From Lachnospiraceae bacterium (GTDB lineage Bacteria > Bacillota > Clostridia > Lachnospirales > Lachnospiraceae), in assembly GCA_021202075.1 (NCBI GenBank), contig JAJQDT010000005.1, positions 80,747-119,750 of the forward strand: DNA of 39,004 nt, given 5' to 3'. The position numbers and the translations under genes are program-made. This document shows, piece by piece, positions 34,054 to 39,004 of the stretch. Below the pieces are notes generated by a model. It saw only the letters and a program-made list of their open reading frames with translations, was not told the origin of the DNA and ran no database searches. Numbering within the stretch: position 1 is the stretch's first letter; every line of letters begins with the position of its first letter.

Positions 34054-34082
34054 ATTATAAAGCAGAAGCAAAAGAAGTAAAA
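34054..34082 (-). promoter_or_regulatory. Promoter of the importer operon with weak -35
   Basis: Perfect TATAAT (34059-34054), 17-bp spacer and a poor -35 TTTTAC (34082-34077). A good -10 with a poor -35 is typical of activator-dependent promoters. Confidence 0.6.
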
Positions 34083-34119
34083 TGGAAAATTTTCTTTGAA
34101 AAGGTAAAAATCTTACTTC
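34074..34119. promoter_or_regulatory. Candidate operator for the YesN-type regulator
   Basis: Inverted repeat gaagtaa (34074-34080) and ttacttc (34113-34119) flanks a perfect 10-bp palindrome gaaaattttc (34085-34094). It overlaps and lies just upstream of the weak -35 of the importer promoter, where AraC-type activators usually bind. Confidence 0.4.
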
Positions 34120-34182
34120 GTTTCCTGTAAATGTCCGGGGGTTCTATTGTAGTGATGCAGGGAACGTCATGTAGAAACTGCC

Positions 34183-35172
34183 TTAGAACGGGAACAGCAG
34201 CTTCTGATTTTCTTCCGTATACAGTTCCTCCCGGGTGATCAGCTTCGATCCAGAATCCAGATTTGTTCCCTCTTTGACGCTGCCATTGAGGAGCCCGATC
34301 GTCGTCTCCACACCCAGATAACCCATATTAAAAGATTTCTGGATGATGAAGCCCCGGAAAATTCCCTCCTCCATCAGCTGGATCATCTCGAGTGAGCTGT
34401 CAATCCCGACAAAGGTAATCTGATCCTGCAGCCCGAGATCCCGGATGGCCCGCGCGGCGCCGACCGCGGAATACTCATTCGTGCCAATGATCATGGTAAG
34501 GTCCGGGTATTTCTCAATCAGCGCACAGGTCTGCTCATACGCCACGGAATACTCCGACCCGGAAAAAACCGTCTCTACGATCCGGCTCTCATACGCTCCG
34601 AGCCCGGTCCGAATTCCCTCCTCGCGTTCAATCGCGGTCGAGGAACCTTCCACATGCGCGACAATCGCAATCTGGGAATTTTCATCCAGAAACTGGCACA
34701 CATATTCCCCAAGCTGCTCGCCCATATTCACATTATCGGTCGCCACAGTCAGATCCTGGATTTCTTCTGAAACGACAGAATCAATAAACACCAGCCGGAT
34801 CCCATTTTCCTTCACTTTTTTCAGCGTCTCTATATTTTCCGTATAGCTTGACGGCGAAACCAGAATCGCATCCGGTTTCTTCGCAATGGCTTCCTCAATG
34901 TACTGTCTCTGCTGATCATAGTCCGTCTCCGAATCCGGAGCCAGGATCTCCAGTGTGGCATGATACTCCTCCGCCGCCATCTGCGCCCCTTCAATCAGTG
35001 CCGACCAGAAATCATTGTCCTCGTCCCATACCTTCGGAATATAGATCAGGTAATAGCTCTTCTCATCCGCGTCCCCGAACGCATAGGAATAAAACATGGC
35101 AACAATCAGGATCACCGCCAGGATTGCCGCCGCCATCACGATTGTCCGCAGGTTCTTTTTTATCATCCGCAT
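34183..35172 (-). CDS. Membrane-anchored sugar-binding sensor protein (XylFII-like)
   Basis: 329 residues: one N-terminal hydrophobic segment (about 8-30, no lipobox) and then a type 1 periplasmic-binding domain (for example VWDEDNDFWSALIEGAQMAAEE, KPDAILVSPSSYTENI, IGTNEYSAVGAARAI). It follows the histidine kinase gene by 9 bp, with AGGGT before ATG, so it belongs to the sensor operon. By analogy with the XylFII-LytS-YesN system of Clostridium, it would bind sugar outside the cell and pass the signal to the kinase without transporting. It differs strongly from the transport binding protein at 29059-30147. No clear terminator follows. Confidence 0.85.
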   Translation of the reverse strand: MRMIKKNLRTIVMAAAILAVILIVAMFYSYAFGDADEKSYYLIYIPKVWDEDNDFWSALIEGAQMAAEEYHATLEILAPDSETDYDQQRQYIEEAIAKKPDAILVSPSSYTENIETLKKVKENGIRLVFIDSVVSEEIQDLTVATDNVNMGEQLGEYVCQFLDENSQIAIVAHVEGSSTAIEREEGIRTGLGAYESRIVETVFSGSEYSVAYEQTCALIEKYPDLTMIIGTNEYSAVGAARAIRDLGLQDQITFVGIDSSLEMIQLMEEGIFRGFIIQKSFNMGYLGVETTIGLLNGSVKEGTNLDSGSKLITREELYTEENQKLLFPF

Positions 35173-35181
35173 AAACTAACC

Positions 35182-37029
35182 CTACCCTTCCACCCGCGTG
35201 ATTGGTATTTTCACGGTCACACAAGTGCCTTCCCCGGCCCTGCTTTGATAGGTCAGCCCGTAATCCGGGCCATAATAAAGCTGCAGCCGCTTCTGCACAT
35301 TGTAGACGCCGACGCCATTCGACTGATAGTTGACCTTGTGGGTCTCAAAAATATGTGATAGGGTTTCCTCGTCCATCCCCACGCCGTCATCCGCGATTTC
35401 GATAAAGATATCATCCACGACGCGATACCCCTTTACCGTGAGCATTCCGCGCGTTTCCTTATATTTCAGTCCGTGATAAATTGCATTTTCAACCAGCGGC
35501 TGCAGGACCAGCTTGATGATCCGCTCATTGCGGATATCCGCCGCCACATCCAGGCGGTATTCCAGCTTGTCCTTGTAGCGCATCTGCTGGATGGTCAGAT
35601 AATTTTCAATCGCCATCATCTCCTGCCCGATGCTGATCAGCTCATCGTCATTGCCGATGTTCTGACGCATCAGCCGGGCAAATGCCGACGTCATAAGCAC
35701 GACCTCATCGGTCTTTTTCGATTCTGCCATCCAGATGATGGAGTCCAGCGTATTGTACAGAAAATGCGGATTGATCTGCGACTGCAGCGCGCGCAGCTCC
35801 ATCTTCCGCTTTTCCTCCTGCTCGTTCCGGTTCTGGGCGACCAGCGACTCAATCCGGCGTGACATCAGGTTGAACGAATTGCCAAGCGAACTGATCTCAT
35901 TGTCTCCCTCGACCGTGACCTGATTGCCCTCGAGATGCCCCTGCTGCACCTGCTCCATCGAATCGCGCAGCGCCTGCACCGGCTTCGTGATCTGTCGGGA
36001 AACCACGCTGGAAATAAACACGGCAATCACCAGCAATATCACCGCCGTCATGCAATAGATAAACTGCGTCTGCCTGCTGTTGCGGAACAGCTCGGACGTC
36101 TGCGCGACACTGACCACCACCCAGCCCGTTTTCTCTGAAGCGCACCAGATATAAAGACGGTCGCCGCTATCCTCTGACAGGATGGTATAGGTTCCCTCGT
36201 ATTCCAGCAGCTCCGATGTGTGCTCGGTCCTCAGCCCTCCGTAAAGAAGCTGCTGCTGCGGGTGGTAAATCATCCCGCCGTCCGCGTCCATGATATAGAC
36301 ATATCCTTCAGAGCCCGTACTGTTATCCTCACACAGCTTACTGATGGAGCTGTAATTCAGGTCTATAAAGACGACCGCCGTCTCCTGCGGATCTGCCTTG
36401 CTTGAGACGACAGAGCTCAGCGTAATTACCCACTTATAGCAGTCCTTCACCGCATTCTGCACATGGGAAGAGGAAATCGAAAATTCCTCCGGATTTGCAA
36501 CTGCGTTCTGATACCACTCCTCCTGCGTCACATCCACATTCGGATTCAGCTCCGTGTCATCTCCATTGATCAGCACAGTGTCCCGGCTGTAAATCACGCC
36601 AATGTTATAGATATCCGTCCGGCTCTGCAGGATCGTATCAAACTGCATCTGAATCCGCGTCTTCGCCTCCTCTCTCTCCTCATCCGAAAGAGAGTTGTCA
36701 AAAAAATAACTCTGTACATCCGCATTCTCGCTCACCATATCAGAAATATTTTCCATATACTCAATATAAGAGTCCACATCCGTATTGAGCTGGGAAAGCA
36801 GCCGCTCTGTGTAGCTGATAGCGTTCTCATACACCTCATCCTGTGTGTACCGCAGTGAGACAACCACCACGATCACAATTGCAAACAGAATCAGCATCGA
36901 GCTGGTAAACAGGATCGACGTCTGGATGCTCTTAAACCGATTGTAAAAGCTCTGGAGAGGATTTTTTCGTACTTTTTTGTATTTTTCTGTTTTTCCGTGG
37001 TTCTTGAGTTTGTCCCTGTTTTCCATCAT
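35182..37029 (-). CDS. Sensor histidine kinase, YesM/LytS type
   Basis: 615 residues. TM1 about 37-60, an extracellular Cache-like domain about 61-325 (with YNIGVIYSRD and GYVYIMDADGGMIYHP), TM2 about 328-348, HAMP about 348-402, a His_kinase domain with the phospho-acceptor His in NPHFLYNTLDSI (about residue 422), and an HATPase domain with LVENAIYHGLK, ADDGVGM and GVGVYNVQKRL. ATG at 37027-37029 starts 1 bp after the regulator stop, so translation is coupled; an ATG one codon later is equally possible. Having both a full Cache domain and a separate binding protein would allow two inputs. Confidence 0.93.
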   Translation of the reverse strand: MMENRDKLKNHGKTEKYKKVRKNPLQSFYNRFKSIQTSILFTSSMLILFAIVIVVVVSLRYTQDEVYENAISYTERLLSQLNTDVDSYIEYMENISDMVSENADVQSYFFDNSLSDEEREEAKTRIQMQFDTILQSRTDIYNIGVIYSRDTVLINGDDTELNPNVDVTQEEWYQNAVANPEEFSISSSHVQNAVKDCYKWVITLSSVVSSKADPQETAVVFIDLNYSSISKLCEDNSTGSEGYVYIMDADGGMIYHPQQQLLYGGLRTEHTSELLEYEGTYTILSEDSGDRLYIWCASEKTGWVVVSVAQTSELFRNSRQTQFIYCMTAVILLVIAVFISSVVSRQITKPVQALRDSMEQVQQGHLEGNQVTVEGDNEISSLGNSFNLMSRRIESLVAQNRNEQEEKRKMELRALQSQINPHFLYNTLDSIIWMAESKKTDEVVLMTSAFARLMRQNIGNDDELISIGQEMMAIENYLTIQQMRYKDKLEYRLDVAADIRNERIIKLVLQPLVENAIYHGLKYKETRGMLTVKGYRVVDDIFIEIADDGVGMDEETLSHIFETHKVNYQSNGVGVYNVQKRLQLYYGPDYGLTYQSRAGEGTCVTVKIPITRVEG

Positions 37030-37030
37030 T

Positions 37031-38842
37031 CTAGTTCTTTCCGTATGACTCTTCTATCTCCACCGCATTCCTGTCCTGATTTTTCCGCTTTTCCTTCGCA
37101 TACTCCGTCGGCGTCCTGCCCGTCATCTTTTTAAACACAATGCTGAAATAATGAGGATCTGAATACCCTACGCGCTCCGCAATCTCATAATTCTTCATCG
37201 AGGTATGCTCCAGAAGATCCCGCGCTTTCTGCATCCGTGTGCGGATCAGAAGATCCATAAAGGTCTCGCCGGTCGCTTCTTTAAATAAGGTGGAAAAATG
37301 ACTGGTGCTGACCCCCAGATATCCGCAGACGTCATTCAGCCCGAGAGCCGGATCCGCGTAATGCTTCTCTATGTAATCCACCGCCCGCATCGCGAGGCGT
37401 TTGCTGTTGGAATCACTCATTGAATCGAGCGCCTTCAGCACCTGCTCCGTGTACTCCTTCGCGGCAGCAACCGCCTTTGGCATGCTTCTCTGTTTCGCAA
37501 TCCGGTCAATCGCCGCTTCCCGCTCCTGCGACAGCCACCCGCCATCCAGGCCGCTCGCAAGCCCGATATCCGCCACCTGACGCACCGCCTGCGCCAGCTG
37601 CAGACAGACACGGTTCTTCTCCAGAAGCTCCCGGCGCATCGACGACTCCATCTCATCCAGCGCCGCCATCGCACGTGCGCTGTCATGATCCCGGATGGCC
37701 TCCGCGAGCTGATTCTGAATTATATTATAATCCGGGGATGCCGGATTCTCTCCTGATTCACCTCCGTCTGCTGACGGGCTATCTGAACAACCGCTGCCCT
37801 CTCCTGTTGATGCGCCTTGTGAGGATTCATAATTCTCCACTGCAAAGCGATTTGTCGAAAACGCACCGCTCTCCATGTCCAGAATCAACCCGCCCCCGCC
37901 GCTGTAGCGGCGCGCAAGCGCTTCCTGTGCCAATTCCCACGAATGATACAGCTCGTCCGTATCAGACACGCAGACGCCCAGTCCCGCAGAAACCGTCATT
38001 CCGAGAGCCTTGTAGACTTCCTGCTGGATTCGTTCACAAATCCGGCGGGACGCATCCAGAAATTCGCTCCTGATGGTTCTCTGATTTCCGGGCTGCTCAA
38101 ACCGCCCGCTCTCCAGCAACAGGTTAATCCGATGATTGCCTTCCTGATAAGCGTGACCCAGCCGCTCCTGCTTCAACAGTTCTTCACTGATATTAAACAC
38201 GACAAACGCCATCAGCGCGCTCTCTTTTTGCTTTTCCAGATCAGGTTCATATAAATTCGAATAAAGATCAATATCCAGCACGGCCACCCGGTAATTGCCA
38301 CTCCGAAATGTAATGCCCATTTCCTTCAGTTCACGCAGACTCTCCTCCGGCTCCCGGCTGTGCAGCACAAAATTACTCAGTGCTTTGGACTGAATCAAAA
38401 CCGCGTTCTTCTGATATTCCTTATAGGTGCTCGTCAGCTTCTGAAGCTTCTGTTCTTCTTTTTGCGTCTGATCCAGCTTTTCGTAGGTACGTTTCAGCAC
38501 CTCAGAGAGCTCTCTGGCTGTAACAGGCTTCAATAAATACTCCGACACATGGTACTGAATCGCTTTCTGCGCATAGTCAAACTCCGAAAAACCGCTGAAA
38601 ATGATAATCGCTGTCTCCGGAAAATTTTCAAACAGATATTTGCTCAGCTCCAGCCCGTCCACATATGGCATATTGATATCCGTAAGAACGACCTGAACCG
38701 GATGCGCATTCACAAACTCAATGGCTTCCTTCCCGTTCTGACAGTCGCCCGCCAGCGTAAAGCCAAGCCCTTCCCAGTCAATATTCTCCCGTATCGCATC
38801 CCTCACCAGGATTTCATCATCTACAAGTAGTACCTGATACAT
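37031..38842 (-). CDS. Response regulator, YesN/AraC type
   Basis: 603 residues from ATG 38840-38842 (MYQVLLVDDEILVRD). Receiver domain 1-120 with phospho-acceptor Asp in VVLTDINMP (residue 55) and the KP pair in YLLKPVTARE. A long middle region follows, with a Ser/Gly/Glu-rich insertion (near 37735-37830). The C-terminal AraC HTH (about 497-597) shows LGVSTSHFSTLFKEATGETF and RVGYSDPHYFSIVFKKMTGRTPTEY. It should activate the importer operon when phosphorylated by the next-encoded kinase. A longer reading from TTG at 38869 is less likely because the ATG has GCAGGGA upstream. Confidence 0.93.
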   Translation of the reverse strand: MYQVLLVDDEILVRDAIRENIDWEGLGFTLAGDCQNGKEAIEFVNAHPVQVVLTDINMPYVDGLELSKYLFENFPETAIIIFSGFSEFDYAQKAIQYHVSEYLLKPVTARELSEVLKRTYEKLDQTQKEEQKLQKLTSTYKEYQKNAVLIQSKALSNFVLHSREPEESLRELKEMGITFRSGNYRVAVLDIDLYSNLYEPDLEKQKESALMAFVVFNISEELLKQERLGHAYQEGNHRINLLLESGRFEQPGNQRTIRSEFLDASRRICERIQQEVYKALGMTVSAGLGVCVSDTDELYHSWELAQEALARRYSGGGGLILDMESGAFSTNRFAVENYESSQGASTGEGSGCSDSPSADGGESGENPASPDYNIIQNQLAEAIRDHDSARAMAALDEMESSMRRELLEKNRVCLQLAQAVRQVADIGLASGLDGGWLSQEREAAIDRIAKQRSMPKAVAAAKEYTEQVLKALDSMSDSNSKRLAMRAVDYIEKHYADPALGLNDVCGYLGVSTSHFSTLFKEATGETFMDLLIRTRMQKARDLLEHTSMKNYEIAERVGYSDPHYFSIVFKKMTGRTPTEYAKEKRKNQDRNAVEIEESYGKN

Positions 38843-38871
38843 ATTCGTCCCTGCCTTTTCAAATTGCAATC

Positions 38872-38877
38872 AGTATA
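38872..38877 (-). promoter_or_regulatory. Extended -10 of the sensor operon promoter
   Basis: Minus-strand TGATATACT gives an extended -10 (TG-N-TATACT; hexamer 38877-38872) about 30 nt before the regulator ATG. No good -35 is seen; that position falls inside hairpin 2 of repeat A2. Confidence 0.45.
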
Positions 38878-38879
38878 TC

Positions 38880-38960
38880 ACATGTCCATACTCGCTTGCG
38901 AGTATGGACGCAGGCCGCGCCAATCGCGAAGCGATTCTCCATTGCGCGCCTTTCATTGTA
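38880..38960 (-). repeat. Dispersed repeat, family A, copy 2
   Basis: Closely matches 25488-25570. Hairpin 2 here is a perfect 12-bp stem (gtccatactcgc/gcgagtatggac, 38884-38909). Hairpin 1 has outer arms 38950-38944 and 38920-38913, inner arms 38936-38931 and 38927-38922 capped by GCTTCGC, and a one-sided 7-nt bulge. It abuts the -10 of the sensor operon. Another small hairpin (agccgc/gcggct) lies at about 38964-38981; no gene was seen to the right edge. Confidence 0.85.
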
Positions 38961-39004
38961 CCAAGCCGCTCCGCGGCGGCTGGCTTTAGGTACCTGAATC
39001 CTCC

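Overview
The window looks like a chromosomal segment of a spore-forming, moderately GC-rich member of the Clostridia, most likely Lachnospiraceae-like. The reasons are Gram-positive AddAB instead of RecBCD, a T-box in front of valS, a SpoVAF/GerA-type germination protein, strong AGGAGG ribosome sites, YesM/YesN-type sensing and RbsABC-type sugar uptake. No tRNA, rRNA, phage gene, transposase or CRISPR array was seen. Almost all genes lie on the minus strand; only 14972-17282 is read on the plus strand.

Layout from left to right. At 1-7823 (minus) lie addB and addA, the double-strand-break repair helicase-nuclease; addA runs off the left edge. At 7953-11069 is valS, preceded by a complete T-box leader (about 11182-11590) with a clear promoter. 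Next are holA (11655-12767), a repeat-rich spacer, and spoVAF with its own terminator. The plus-strand island carries a small-multidrug-export-family membrane protein, a shikimate-kinase-like protein and a membrane diguanylate-cyclase-like protein. Then, on the minus strand, come a type IIA topoisomerase pair (parE-parC, with a LexA-type box at its promoter), a GlmU-like left-handed beta-helix protein and topB.

From 25634 to 38842 lies a sugar-sensing, uptake and catabolism locus, transcribed from right to left. It begins with a YesN-type response regulator, a YesM/LytS-type histidine kinase and a membrane-anchored sugar-binding protein (a three-component sensor). These are followed by an ABC importer with two different RbsC-type permeases, one RbsA-type ATPase and an abundant-type binding protein, then a rhamnulokinase-like kinase and an arabinose/fucose-isomerase-family isomerase. 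The simplest reading is that the binding protein and kinase sense an external sugar, the regulator switches on the importer, and the isomerase and kinase start catabolism. The sugar is not determined; a 6-deoxyhexose or a pentose is plausible.

Two patterns cut across the genes. First, several housekeeping proteins (AddA, AddB, ValS, TopB, and to a lesser degree ParE and the response regulator) carry extra hydrophilic loop insertions, many made of in-frame tandem repeats with units of 18, 21, 39, 42 or 51 bp. Second, a family of small structured elements recurs: an outer stem, a one-sided bulge of 6-10 nt, and an inner hairpin usually capped by GCTTCGC. Stem sequences differ between copies but pairing is kept. 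Copies sit between genes, and also in frame inside valS and at the 3' end of addB. Other intergenic regions (the leaders of the importer operon, the binding-protein gene and rhaB) are also unusually rich in hairpins.
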